Assembly: GCA_034687125.1 (NCBI GenBank)
Contig: JAQGBZ010000049.1
Span: forward strand, 124,001-188,000
DNA length: 64,000 nt
Direction of reading: 5' to 3'
Source: Neelides folsomi
Taxonomy: Eukaryota; Arthropoda; Collembola; Neelipleona; Neelidae
Below, one piece after another: positions 24,522 through 38,900 of this stretch. The stretch's first letter is position 1; each line of letters starts with the position of its first letter. The translations under genes were made by a program, and so were the position numbers. The notes under the pieces were generated by a model. The model was not told the origin of the DNA. It worked only from the letters and a program-made list of their open reading frames with translations, and made no database searches.

Positions 24522-26489
24522 CAAATTTAGATACATGACTGTTGGCTTTTCATACATATATAATATAATAATAAATTATTTAATACATAACAATTCAAAT
24601 GTAATGGACCTGAGCCAATGTCCACTTGGATCATAAGTTTCATAAGGAACATTTGAAACCAATGAAATATTTCCAGAGTATGAAATTTGCGAGTATCAAG
24701 GGTGCTTTTCACAAGCTTTTCAATTGCCCTTTTCAACTTCCGATTTCTTAGGAAATATCCGGAATATATATATGTATTCTCAATCCAGGGCCTTGTAAAA
24801 TTGAAGAGATTTCCAATTGAACTCTAAAGGGGAGAAGAGGAGGAATTGAGGAGATCGAGGAGAATACGGAATTTCCCAACCAACCCATTCACTCCTCAAT
24901 CCTTTGCCAAACTCTTATTTTTATACTTTTATCCTCCGACATTTTCTAAAGTGTAGTTGTATGAATGTATGTATGAATGTTAGTATGTTAGGTTGTATGT
25001 TGTTAGTATGCTTTTTACATATGTATGTGTATACCTCAAGTGTCATTGATTTCAATCTCGGATTCTTCTACCGCAACTCAGCCTTTCCATTTCTATTCAA
25101 GTGTTCAAGTTATTTTCTCAATTCTCGAATCACGAATATATTTATGTTTAATTTATATATTTGTATTTAATTACATTTACTTTATAATGATCTGGTAAAA
25201 TGAATGTGAAATGAATTTGCAAATTGATATAAAGCTTAATTTTTCATAGCATTTATTCATAATCAAAACTCATATGCGACATTGGCATATTTTGCGACAA
25301 GCTATTTATGCAGATACATATTGTATGTACATAGTTATATAATTTATATAATATAATTAAGTGTAGTCTACATAGAGGATTCAAATTGATTTTGGTGCTT
25401 TAAACAAGAAGTTGTCTATAAACTTGTACCACATTTGAGACATTTTCAAATTGAAGGGCCGAATTGCCGTTGTTTTTCAAAACCTACAGCTTTCATCGAT
25501 CCTCAATACAATTTATTTAACCAAGTTGAAACTCTAAATTTAAAAGCACCTAAACCACTACATAGTATAAAGAATTTGATCAATCTACGTAATACATTTA
25601 GTAGGTAATACATAGATATAAAAAGTAGAGATAGATAGAGTAGGTATACATATATAATTTAACTATTACATAGAAAATTGAAAACGACATAATATGATGC
25701 TTACATGTAATGCTTAATTTGTTCACCACGTTTCTCCCTCTTGAACACAAAATAATAATAATGTACACTAATATGAATGAGGCAATGATTTAAGAACAGC
25801 AGAGCACGCTATTAAAACAACAATGTTCCACATTTGTACTTTAGATTATTAGCTAATAAATAGAAAACAACCTGGCTGAATGACAGATACAACTCTGTCT
25901 CAATTAAACTCGCGTTAAAACAAGAAGTCTTGGTAAGTGGGACAATGGGCGTTGTGAATGTAATGGATACATTATTAATTATTACATGTAAATGAAATGG
26001 AAGGTTTACTCTGTACTTATTATAGTCACTATAATTGTTAGACAAATTGAAACTCCACCTTCTAAGGGAATAGGAAATAAAAGAAATATCTTATTTAGGT
26101 ACAGAGTTTGATAAATATGTATTTGTACAAATTTGTCCTTTTCAGGCTATTCCAAATCCAATTTCTGTCTAGTCTGGAAAATTAATATTTTAAGGTCTAA
26201 CAATTAAAACTTGTTCAAATACCAAGTCGGTCTATTTAAAAGCTTCTTTATGAGCGACAAATAAATAAATTTGATTACATTAACACGGTTCGTATAAATA
26301 GTCAAAGATAATAAGTAGGTATGTATGTTGTATAATCATTAGTCAATATAGCTTAATATGCTATTAAAGAATAGGTAGTCATTAGGAATTCCTAAATTTT
26401 TAATCCTATAATTTACTTCGGGCGAAGGGGCAGGGAGCTCAGAATTTACAACTTCAATTATCGGAAATGGAAATTTGTGTGTTGTGCTT
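24522..26489. other. AT-rich 3' flank of Slit
   Basis: The sequence is AT-rich. Its right part should hold the Slit 3' UTR on the minus strand; I could not fix a polyadenylation signal. A TGTATG/AATG-rich simple repeat lies at 24957-25010. No gene was seen. Confidence 0.55.
24957..25010. repeat. TGTATG-rich simple repeat
   Basis: A degenerate run of TGTATG, GAATG and TTAGTATG units over about 54 bp, with no other apparent feature. Confidence 0.6.
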
Positions 26490-26956
26490 TCAATAGCATT
26501 TTTTGGAACAAGCGCATTTCCGAATAATTTCCACATCTTTGGTATAACGAGTGCCATCGTTGCAAATCAGCCTGACACGACGGCGGCGAGAGCGTTTTGG
26601 CGTACAGCAAGTATCCCCACAACTTCCAACACAAGCTGCAATTTTAAGAGGTCTTCTTGAACGACATCCATGTTCAGTGTAATAATCCTTGTACTGTTCT
26701 TTCTTGCAAGTTGGAGCTAAAGAAAGGAAGAATCATTATTCTCAAATATTAAGAAAAGAAAAATTAGAAAAAATGTAGTAATTAATGTAAATTTTTTGAT
26801 ATGTAATCATCTATATAAATACATGTAACAATATTATTTAATACCTTGTTCACAGAAACGGCCACCAAACCCGGGATTGCATCTGCATGTGTAATCCTTT
26901 CCATTCTTCGCTGGAAGACATCTTCCGTTCTTGCACCGATTGTCCTTGCAGACATC
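26490..26956 (-). other. Slit EGF7 and C-terminal cystine knot
   Basis: EGF7 ([14 protein letters not shown]) lies at the 3' part of exon 26845-27138. Exon 26490-26716 encodes the cystine knot, with [18 protein letters not shown], a basic run RSRRRRV, then KCACSKKCY and TGA at 26490-26492. Only one EGF follows laminin-G, as in insect Slit, against three in vertebrates. Confidence 0.95.
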
Positions 26957-29900
26957 TTTGACCGCCGATTCCTTTACAGCTTTCGTAGTGAGGGTCGACT
27001 GGATAAGAGTTGCGAACGAATGCTTTCCAACGGGCTCTTCGTCCTGAATAGCAGCACACCCAGGAACAACACCTTGTTGCCTCTTAGCATTCACAAAGTC
27101 CACTCGCTTCGAATTGATGTAGACAATCGACAAACAGCCTAAAATGAGTCAAAGATCAATTTTAGATTTCATACAAGTTATAAATAAAATGAACATGACG
27201 TGAATGTGATACGCACCACGGAAGGATGTGCTGTTTCTCAAATGCCACAAGTTAACTGCAGTTCCAGCAACGTTTGCTGGGAGGCCGCCAATATAAAGCG
27301 GAGTCGTAAGTTTGAGAGTGTCCATTTCCCCATCATTTATAATTGAACGAGCTTTGCCTCCATCAACCCTCATCGTGAAATTCTTCTTAATGGCAATGAG
27401 CTCAATTTGATGTTCTTCTCCATCAGCAATCATTTCATAGCTGTAATCCAATCCAAATGACATTTAATTGTAAGTATAAAATAATGAAATAGCCGTTTAA
27501 CTTTTACAAATAACTTAAAAATAAATAATGTCTGTTTTTTACTAGATCCTTGATTCTCAATTGGAAATAGCCCCTAGGTGTAAACTAATTATCTAAATGT
27601 GGTTGAATTATCATAAAAATATACTTTAAGTGTACAATTACGGGCTGTATAGAATAGAGTGCGTTTACCCCCATATTACTATACCTGTACATAGTGGAAG
27701 CAGGATAATTTCCCACATCATAACTTATCCGAACTCTTCCTAAAAAGAGCTCCACGGCAATGTGTTGTGAATCTCCTACATAGACGAGGATGCCATTCAA
27801 CTCTGTCGTAGAGAGTCTGAGCGTGATGTTTGCTTCTGGTTTCGTGACGAGGGTCTCGAGCTCGACCCAAGATCCATTACTTCCAATGCTAATACTTGTC
27901 AAAAGCTCACATCTTTTCCCTATTTTCAAACCAGAGATTGTTTTAGTTCAAACGGCCCTTCAAAGACCAAAGAATGTGCCTATGATTGTCAAGTACCTGA
28001 GTAGCCTGGTGTGCATTTACATGTGTAGTCTGAGGAGTTTGGAGGGAGGAAGCAGAAGCCGTGAACACAATCATTATCTTGGCACGGAGAAGTTTCTGGA
28101 AAGATCATTAATATTTATGAATCACTTTCTCACAATAAAGACCTAGTTAAAATTCCATTTATTACTAATGGGAGAAATTACTTGGGTAGAGCATTGATAC
28201 GCTCGGAGCCAACTCGCAGTAGCGGCCACTAAACTCCTCTGTACATTGGCAAGTGTACTCGTTGATCCCATCAATGCACGTGCCGGCATTCTAAATTATT
28301 TATAATGTACGAGTGGACAAGAGTTGGGGAATGAACCACATTCAATCTTTTATTGTATACATCATCAATGTATATTTGATGAGCTCGATTTGATTATGTA
28401 CCTGACACATGTGATTAACACATTCGTCCACATTGATGGAACAATTCTCTCCCTGGAATCCAATTTTGCACTCGCAAGTTGAGTGTGTAGAGTGGTCAAT
28501 GCACTTGGCTCCATTCTGACAAGGATTGTTGGTTTTGGTACAAAAAGTGATTTTCTTCTCGCAATACTCTCCTGAAAATTAAAAGTTCGATTATTTGTCC
28601 AGTATGCGTATAAGAAATGATATATTCTAGAAATTTATTTAATTATTTTTATAACTTCTGTCATTCAAGCAAAATTAATTATTGTAGAATAAGAAAAATA
28701 AACAAGAAAAAACATTAAATATTAATGTATTCACCTTGATATCCAGGCAAACACTCGCACTTGTAGTTTCCAATCAAGTCGATGCATGTTGAATTATTCT
28801 CACATTTATTTCCCAGACAGTCATCTTCATTAATTTCACATCTGTGTCCAATGAATCCAGAAGGACAAGAACAACTGAAAACGTAAGTAGACAAATAAAG
28901 ATTATAATCCTTCAGATCCAACGAAACAACTTTACTAATCGTTAGTTGGTAATAAAAAATAGAATAAGAGATAAATATCACATCATATACTTACAGTTAT
29001 ATTCAAGCTTATCATTTAAATATGATCTTTGCCCCAATTATAATTATCTTTTACTCCATCAACACATGATAAGGTACAAGAAAGTAAAATTAGTCTAGTT
29101 TACCTAAATCGGCCTTCTTCTAGGACTTTACAAGTCCCTCCGTTGGTACAAGGTTGTCCATAACATGCATCGATGACTTGTTCGCAGTGGCGGCCGTGGT
29201 AGCCCGGAGAGCAAGAACAATGATAGTCCTTCGATGGCAAAGGTTGACAAGTCGCTCCGTTGGAACACGGGAAAGTGAAGCAGGAATCGCACTTGGCCTT
29301 TATTTCCGATGGGATGTTGTCTAGAAGAAAAATGGTTGTATTGAAGAACAAAGGCAATATTAATAGGATTTATACCGGTGCATTCGAATGATCCTGGAGG
29401 GGTCGTAAGGAGCAATTTGTTTTTCATGCTCTCAGGTTCGCTGCATCTCGCTATGCCTGGTTCCAAAAAGTCTCGTTTGACCCAATCAGCTAGCCATTTG
29501 AGGCCACAGTCACAGAACAGCGGATTTCCACCGAGAGCCCTGAATATTCCACACGGCCGGTTAAAGTAGAATTTTAAAGAAAGTTAAATAAATTACAAAT
29601 GAGTGAGAGAGCGGAGGTCTCGGAACGTTCCTTCGGGAATCATTGAAATTTCATTCGCATGAACCGACCTAAACATTTCAAATGGGATTAAGAAAATGAA
29701 CATTCCCTTCAAACCGGCTTTCCAATGAGAATAATTAATCGAACTAATCTTGGTATTCAATTTAGCATTAATGACTCACAGAATCCTTAATGAAGTTAGC
29801 CCAGATAAAGCCTCTTGTTCGACGCATTGAAGCTTATTGTAGCTGATGATTCTATTATATAATTAACATGGTTAAAACCCGAGTGGGAGTTTTAATAGAT

Positions 29901-32900
29901 ATTATTTGATTATTCAAGCCCACTTACAGAGTTGAGAGTTTTGTCAGATTAGTGAAAGTATTGTTTGACAGAATTGTAATTTGATTGTTGCTCAAATCCC
30001 TGCAATTAATAAAAAAAATTCTCAAGATGTTTCGCATCAATATTTATTTAATAATGCATTTAAAGAAAATTGCCGTAAATACTTATTGCAAATCAAAATT
30101 TACAATTTAGTTAAATATTTCAAATGGCCAATTCGGTTAGAATCAATTTTTTGAATCTCATTCACATCCAGATACAATTCCGAAGTTTCAGCAGGAATTC
30201 CAGTGGGAATTTCTCTTAATTTTGCTCTACTGCACCAAACCACCGTTCCTGTGCAATTGCATTGGGGTGGGCAATATTCTTCTCCAAGACATCCGCGATC
30301 TTCACCTGTTGACAATCCACAACGGTTAATTTTTCCCCTCAAATGATATATAATTATGGTAATTGAGCTCCAAGGGGAGTTTTTTTGACGTGTTTAAAAG
30401 GCATTAGTTTACTTGTGCATCTGAATTCATGAGTCGGAAGATTCCGAATGTAGGAGTCTTTATGGCGAAGTGGCGCATTGCATTTGGGACCATCTGAAAC
30501 AATGAGATTTTCTTCTCTTCTGAGCCAATCAGCAAACCATGCCAAGTGGCAATTGCAAATGAATGAATTCCCTCCGAGATCCCTAAAAGGGCAGGGAGAG
30601 AAATTATAAATAATAAAACCGGATTATGACTTGTGTTGGTCCAGGTGTTAGTTCTACGCTACATAAATATGAAAAAAGTACTTACAAAAATTGTAAATTA
30701 GGCAAGTGCTCAAAGGATCCTGGCATGATGCAACTCACAAGGTTTTCTGTCAATGACCTACGAAGCAAGAGTTGTCGATTAGGGGAAATGTGGATAGAGT
30801 AAATGACACATTTTCATTTATTAAAAGACTTACAAAGTCTTCAAGTTAGGCATGCCAATGAACATTTTATTGTTAATCTCCTTCAGCTTATTCCTTGAAA
30901 TTATTCTGTAGGGAAAAAGGAGATTAAATGAATTAAACTCGATACGCGGTATTAAATTTCATTAATGTGAGAAGAAAAACTGCTCTTTGAACAATTGTCA
31001 CGGCTTAAGATAAAATATAGCTACGCATGGAAGTAAAAAAATGGACATTCATTTGCATTTATAAATACGTCGTCCCGTCCGTCGAGGGATTAAGATACGC
31101 ACAATGCCTCTGAATATGAAATATGAGGCAAGAGAAGTGAAAAAAAGCATAATATACATATGGTATAGAAGGAATGATGATGTGGAAATGAGCATACAGT
31201 TCAATCATTGAGGGCGCATCCCGGAAGGCTCCATCTTCAATAGCGGATATTATATTTCCACTCAAATCCAGGTTCTGCAATTGCGGGAGAAGAGAAATCC
31301 ATCCATTTCTAATCCGTGTCAGCTCATTTCCGGAGAGGATTCTTTTTTATTCCATGCATGAATTTCGTTACACTCAATTACACCAAATTGACATGAGGAA
31401 AATACTTTTATAAAAATTGGAATAAAAGGAACATACAAGTGTGTAACGTGCTCGGGCAAATCTTGCGGAACGTCTCGCAATCCCCTATTTGAACAATCGA
31501 CCTTTGATCCCTCACAGGAGCATTCAGCAGGGCATTTCAAATCTGCACATTCATCTGGTCGTCCTTTGTTCTCCTCCCCATCACCTAGATTGAGAAGAAA
31601 GTGGAGACATCACACAGGGCGGTGGCTGATTGACCACAATTGCCGGATTGGGAAAGGAATCGTTACATATGTTCTCAAGTGATTTACATTTCATCTTTTC
31701 CTCTCTGAAGGCGGCCAGACGCTTCCGTTGCATCCGCTTCGGGTTCTCGCATCTCGCCCCTGAGGTCTCAATGGGGTTGAAGTGCAAATAGTCGGAGAGC
31801 CACCGGAGCTTGCAGTCGCAGTAAAAGGGATTTCGGGCCAAATGCCTGAAAGGAAACCCATGATTGGAATGATTGGACAGGGGAATGAGGACGTGATGAG
31901 GGAGTGATGGTAATTGCAGTGATCATTTCCCTCGAATCGATGGAGTGATCGGAGACGAGCGAGGGAGCCCATAGTACAAAACATCCTTTTATTACTTGTT
32001 CTAACAAGGATGGGGGCTGTCGTATTTATTCACTTTAATCTCCATTCTCTCCTCCTTTGGAATTCCCTCTTTTCCCTTCCCCCGATTAGGAGAGGGAGGG
32101 CTCGGACGGAGAATAAACTTTTACGAATGAGCCCAAGAGAGATTTCCATTTTGTCTCAGGTCCTTTGTGTCGGTGATCCAAGTATCTATAGGATCTGGAT
32201 CCAAAAGGAATAAAGCCCCCATTCTTCTCGCTCCACAATTTGTTGACTCAGATCGAGGCCCTAGAGTCAAGTTGGGGACTAAAAAGTTGGTGCCTTAAGG
32301 CGGTTGGGCCGGATCCCTCCCTTCCTCCCAATTGTGAGGGCTCCGTCCTAACGAGCTTCGACTCAACAACGAGCGAGAAGATGTAATGTAATGAACTCAG
32401 TTGTCTCCCCGAATCTCGACGTCCCCATCCCTCCATACATTTGAAAGTGTAAAGTTTCATTTCTTTCCAACCAAGTTACATTGCGCCTCGGGACCAGGAC
32501 TCACATTCACTTGTTTCAGAGAATAGACCATTTTGAAAGCCTCGAGTTACATGAAATCAAATCCGGCGAGAAGTTGCCTTGTTAGATCCCTACTATCTAT
32601 TAACTCGAGAGAGCCTCCACTTCTCTTTGTCATTCCTATTCCCTTCCGAGGCTCGAGTTATGGTGACAACTTTGTAATTGATGAATAATTTAAAAACCAA
32701 TTTACAATGTTTGGATGTTGCGGAGCGAGTCAAAGGTTCCATTCTCGATCCCCTGGATCTTATTGTCATACAACGACCTGCGAACACACAAAAAAACCCA
32801 CGTAATGAGAACTTCCTTTTCCTCCAAAGGCAATGAGAGACTCACAGGAGATTGAGGTTCTCCAAGTCCCGAAACGCATCTTTCCGGATACAGGTGATTC

Positions 32901-35900
32901 GATTTGCATTGAGGAGTCTGAAAATGGAATGAGAGTTAGGCCAATCTCACAGAGCACCCCAAGAGGACTTACAAGAGCTGGAGCGACGCGAGGCCGTTGA
33001 ATATACCTGCTGGAAGGCTCGTAATTCGATTCCCATATATAACCCTGTTGATGCGAATGAGGGTCGTAATTTATTCAAAGAAACGCTATGAGGAAGAGCT
33101 CCGGACTTAAAATCTCGAGGGCTCAACCCTATTTAAATAAAGTGCTTTGGGGGAATTAAATTGAGCCTCCCCCCTTTTAAAAGGAAATGAAGGATGAATT
33201 AAATGAAACCTCGGAGCCCCACCAGTTTCTCAATGGTCAAAAGTTTAATAAGTGGGCACTTGGACTTCAAAGGGAGTTGGGAATGAGAAAGGGGTTCTTA
33301 CAGCGACGTGAGAGACTTCAGGTTTCGAAACGCGTCTTTGGCGATCTTCTGAATGTGATTGTTGCTCAAATCCCTTCGTAATATCATAAATCAAGTTAAG
33401 TCTTGTAAACTCCCGTCACCAAAATCATATTCGAGCCACCAACTGTGCCTCGCTACTTACAGTCTTCGTAATCTCTTATTAAGTGCGAATGCCCCTGATG
33501 GAATCTCCGTGATCTCGTTTTGCTCCAACCGCCTATTAGAACCATTCAAATTAAAAATAATGGCCCGAGTGACTCGTCGGAGACGACTCTTGTAGGGCGG
33601 ACTCAACTTACAGCTCGATTACATCTTCAGAAAAGAAGTCTGGAACTTGTTTGAGGGTCAGATCACGGCAGTCAACCACACCGTCGGCACAGACACACGG
33701 GTGCGGACACTCGTCCTCTCCTCCGCACTTACTCGACGTTCTCTCTATTACGCCTAAATGAATGGAGATGGTGAGAAAGGACCGAACATCCGGACATGTC
33801 AGATGACATCGATTGATGAGCACCTGAACATTTGAATTCGGATTCCAACGCCTCGTCAATCGTCTTCTCCCTCAGATGGTACGGAGAGTTGCACTTGGCC
33901 TGCGAACCCGACTTGGAAGTCTTTTTGAGCCACCGAGGAAGCCAACCCAAATGACAGTCACAGATGAGAGGATTCTCGCCGAGGGTAATGTGCTTCACTT
34001 TCAATAATCCTTCAAAGATATCTTTTTGGATCGTTGTCAAATTGTTCCTCTCAAGGGTCCTGTAAATGACCACCAATATCCAGTCAACATCCCTTTCATT
34101 TAAGTGGTCGTAAAGGCTTTTAAAAGGTTCTTACAATATTTCCAAATCCTTTAAAGGTCGAATTGCAGACTCATCTATGCACGTGAGATGATTATGGTCC
34201 AAAAGTCTTTGGAAGATAAAAAAAATGCTCAAAATATTATTATTTCATCATACATATTTCGTGTAAATGAGAAGATAGGAACTTACAATGATTTAAGCAA
34301 ATTTGGCCCCAAAAGGGATCGTTTTCGTATGGCACTCAACTGATTGTTACTTAAGTCTCTGTAAAAATAAGATCAAATGATTAGAATGCAGTTTTTGTAG
34401 TTAGCCATGAAAAGTTGGAAGTATGAAAAGTAATTTGATAAGAGAAGTAATTTGCAAAGCGAAGCAGCCCTTTTGTAAAGGCATTAAATCCCATTGCGCT
34501 AGATTTTAAAGTAAAACGATCTCCTCCGATGGGAGCACCAAGTGCTTACATGCTTTAAAACATGATACACACTTAACACACGTTAAATGTTTAATGCAAA
34601 TTTATACCTCGACACAAGTTTGTATCTTCCTTGAACAATTTGTTAAATGCTGGAATTTGGAATTGGTCCAAACCAAAGGAATAAAAGGCTTAATTGCTTT
34701 ATAGAATAAATGCAAACGGCTAATGGACTAAATGCCACACATAGTTAAGTTTTTAGCCATTGTCTCGTTTTTACAATAATTACAACTTAATTGACCTCTC
34801 TACAACATAATGGCTTTTTATGGACATAAAATACCGGTTGTAATAAATGTTGGGATGTATATTTAGGTTGCGATCAAGGAATTGTTCCATATTATATTTT
34901 CAGATGAGGCTTTTAACTTGTGACAAATGTTTTCCATTTACGTTTTACAACGATGAAGCTTATTACTAACAAATTTTACAATTTATCATAAAATATTAGT
35001 ATTATTTCATGAATCTTAAAAGTAGTATTAAATATGTTTTGTAATCATAAATAAATCATGTATATCAGTATATGAGTATTTGTGCAATAAACCTTTTCTT
35101 TGGATATTTAAGTGAGCAAGCTTACTTAAATGTTAAATCTTAGTTTAAGAAGAATCATTTATTTTCATAAATAAGATATTATGTAATATACACAAACCAA
35201 AAAAGTTCTCATTTTATGTTTACATTATAAATGCGTCCATATAATAAAGATTCCATTGTGTGTTGTAAATCATGGGTTAATATTACTTAATTAACCCAAG
35301 CCTGCACACTTATCCTGTCTTCCTGTCTAACATGCATGAATTTCCAAAATTGATAAAATTATTTATTCATTGTTGAAAAACCCAACTACAATTCAGGCTT
35401 TATAAATTACGTTTTAAGTTTTCCCTTTGCTGGCTGGAACAACATGAATTGCTTATTACAAATGTGAACTAGTCAGTTTTTTGCTCTTGTGCATAAAGTT
35501 CAAGTAGGTACATGCACGAATAGATATATATTTTATTATGGAAGCATATACTTACTTATTTACTTACTACTCTATAATATATGCATACATATGTGTGTAA
35601 AGTTAGTAGTTGTAGCATAAAAGTTTGCAAATGGACAAAGACGCGAGTGGTGTGCGGGAAGTTGAAATTATGAGTCAATTTACAACAAAGATCCTTATCT
35701 CGATTGACAAGAGACAAGGTAAATAAATTTTGATGTTCTCCCTCCTGTTTGAGGGCCTCGAAGGGATTTTACGATCCCGACGTCTCTCCCGACTCAAGGC
35801 AAGTCAATTGGTTTGGGGTAATCCTTCTCTTGAAATTCAAGTTTGAGCCATCCTCACTTAATAAGGAAAATAAGCATTATCTGTAGATGTTGATGTTCTA

Positions 35901-38900
35901 CAGGATGTATGAGGAATTTGAGCGTGTGGGCAAAGGGTGGCGATCGGATTGATCGGGAGGCATCCCAGCAGGTGAGGTTCGTCCCAATCCGCCTCCAGCC
36001 TGAGAAGGTAGCGGGAAGGTTCTCGGGAGATTGGCATATATGATAATCCTACCAGGAGCCATGGAGAAACTGAGGAGGAAGATGAATGATTAAAATGATG
36101 ATGAGGAGATTGAAAAATGAGAAGGATGACACGATGATGAGCTCTCGTTGTGAGGAAGGATGGCTGAGGAAAACACATGTAAAAGGTGATGTAGAGGAGG
36201 AAGAAGATTCTCCCTGTGGGAAACGCATTTGCCTCCTCCCTAATGGGAAGGTGGCTGGTAAAGTAAATAAAGGCCAAACTCATCTATTCATAGTTCATGA
36301 AAAATTCCCAAACAATCCTCAAGGATATGGAAACGATCTGTTGGTGTAGACTTCCGAGTCCCAGGATAATCTCCCTAATCGGGGAATCCAAACAAACAGG
36401 ATGATCCCCAGACATTCATTAAAACTATTAAAAAAACCCTCCTCGTTAGAAAAATGGAAAGGTTTAGGTATTTTTCAAATTGTATATTCTTCCGCAGTTT
36501 GGAAGTTCTCCGAGAAATAACATTAGCTCGTCTTTGGACAAATGCAGACATTGAAGCGGAAGAAAGTTTTCTCAAGAGAATATTTTGGAACATGTGAAGG
36601 GAATGGAGTTGGTATTCATTTGGGAAATGATGAAGTATTATGATGTGGGTTAGGAACGGATCACGTTATTATTCTCCTGCTCATTGAAACATATACCATA
36701 TATTGGATCCACCAGATCCATTATGAATATGAGCCGTCAGAGCTTGGCTCTCCGAGACATTCATATGCCAATCTCGCGAGAGACAATCAACATTGTTTCC
36801 TCATCGAGCCCCTTCGTTGTCAGAGGGGAGGGCTATGGATATTTCCTACCACAATTAGGGCTCATATAGGAAATTAGTTTTATTGAAAATGAGTTTGGAG
36901 CGTGAGGAGCGAAGTGAGTCGTTTGTGGAGAGAGGCCACCGCCCAAGAGCGGGGACTTGGCGGGCGAGAAGAATAATATTAAGAACAATATTTAATGGAT
37001 CCATCCTCCTACTCCTCACCATCCTCCGCATCTCTCCCAGATCCACGAAAGATGAATATTGAAAATAGGGAGGTCTCTTGAGGGCCGAGGGGAAGGCGAG
37101 GCCTCGACTCGTTTCGTGCTGACCAGCCAAGGGAGCAGGATCAAGAAAACTGGAATTGAATAGGGAGAGAATGTATGGGAGTTTTCAAATGACTCATAAT
37201 AGGCTCTTGTGAAAATATTAAAAATCCTTTTCATGTTCCTTCACTCAGGATGGGATTATCTCTGGCCCTCATGTGGGATCACGGAGGGCCCATCGAAGGC
37301 ACAAAGGGGAATCTCGGAATCTTCCCTCGCCAGGCCGATAGAATCCTTCTTTCATTACTAATTTCGAACCCCCTTCCACCTCTACCTACATCATAATTCT
37401 CCCGACATTATTTAGTGGAATAATTACCCGAGCGGTAGTACGAATTTCCTATGCCATTCCCTCCCTTGTTTGCCTTCCATCTGCATAATATTAGAATAAA
37501 TCTTGTTCAGCAGTTTGGGCCAACTAATAGGGGCAGGGAGACCAATTTCTAAAATGGGCCCCATCCTCGTGGCGAGGCAGATAAGAGAGTGGGAATGAGG
37601 GAATATAGATTTATGTTGATCTCTCCCATGCTTTGGTCAATTTCCCTTTGGCTGGACGGAGAAGCCGAGGAGGAATATCTCAATTGGCGTCAAGGAGTTG
37701 GAGAAGAATGGCCCACAATAACTCATAGAGTCTCCAGCTTAATTAATATATTGGATTGGGTCGCGTAAGGAGGGGCGGCTGGCTACAAACGTGTATGTAG
37801 GGTTCTGGAGTAATAATATGTAATTGATGGATGAAATGGATATGGAAGCAATAATAAGCATCTTGGAACCTTTGGTGGGAGGAATGAAGAGTGGACGGAG
37901 TAATCACAATGGGCCTTACGCCTTTACTCCAAGACCTTCCTTCAAACCTTCACCAAACCTACGTGAGGAAAATAATGAACGAGTGAGGCTCTACTATATA
38001 GGCCCGCTATGCCTCACGTATCTTCAAATCATGGACCAACTCCCACTCAGCTACATTCCTCCATTCTCCCGAAAAAATGAACACAAAGTGGATACAATTG
38101 TAAATTAATCTTTGGGCAGCGGCTAGGATTTCTCCTTAGAATAGGAAAAACTCAATATTTCATATTCCTCCAATCAAATTGTATACAATTTACGATCACC
38201 CATTACCAAGCCCCATCTCCATACAAAAAAGACGTCTTAGTGAGTGGAACACAAAGGAGGCAGAAACGGACAGACACGAAATCAAAGCATCTCCTTTTCA
38301 ATTTCTACCTCTGTATTATGCGGTTGTGATGGATGGCCTTCGCTGGGCCTCCTTCCATTCACCCTAACTACCTGTTTAATGAGGGAAACAAGCGAGAGAG
38401 AAGAAAGGAGGAGAAAGCCACACTTACAATTTGTTAAGAATCGGGCTGTTGGCGAACAGAAGATCGGGAATCGATCGAAGGCGGTTGTTGTTCAATCGGC
38501 TGTAAAACAATAAGACGTATCTCATGTGTGGTTCATATAATCCGCCCCTTACTGCATTATTATAAAAATCAAGGTAATAAAAATTCAGTCAGTAGTGGAG
38601 CCTGAATGGGGAGAAGAAACCCGTTAAGAACTCAATTTCAGCTCTCATAAAACTCAATTTGGAGAGCTTTTTCATGTATGGAGTCATTTTCTCGCTTTCT
38701 CTCCTCTTCAGTAATTCTTAAAATAATCTTGGGGAGGCAGACAAGAGGTCTCAGAGACCCACATAAAAATACAAAAAAATATGGTCCAGCTCCCCCACAA
38801 AGCGCAGAATCTCCCTTTCTTGAGGAAAAAATAATAAAAAGGATACTTAAAATCAAATGTTCAAATTAATATCCCCTGAAGGAATAAGAGGTTTAAACGA

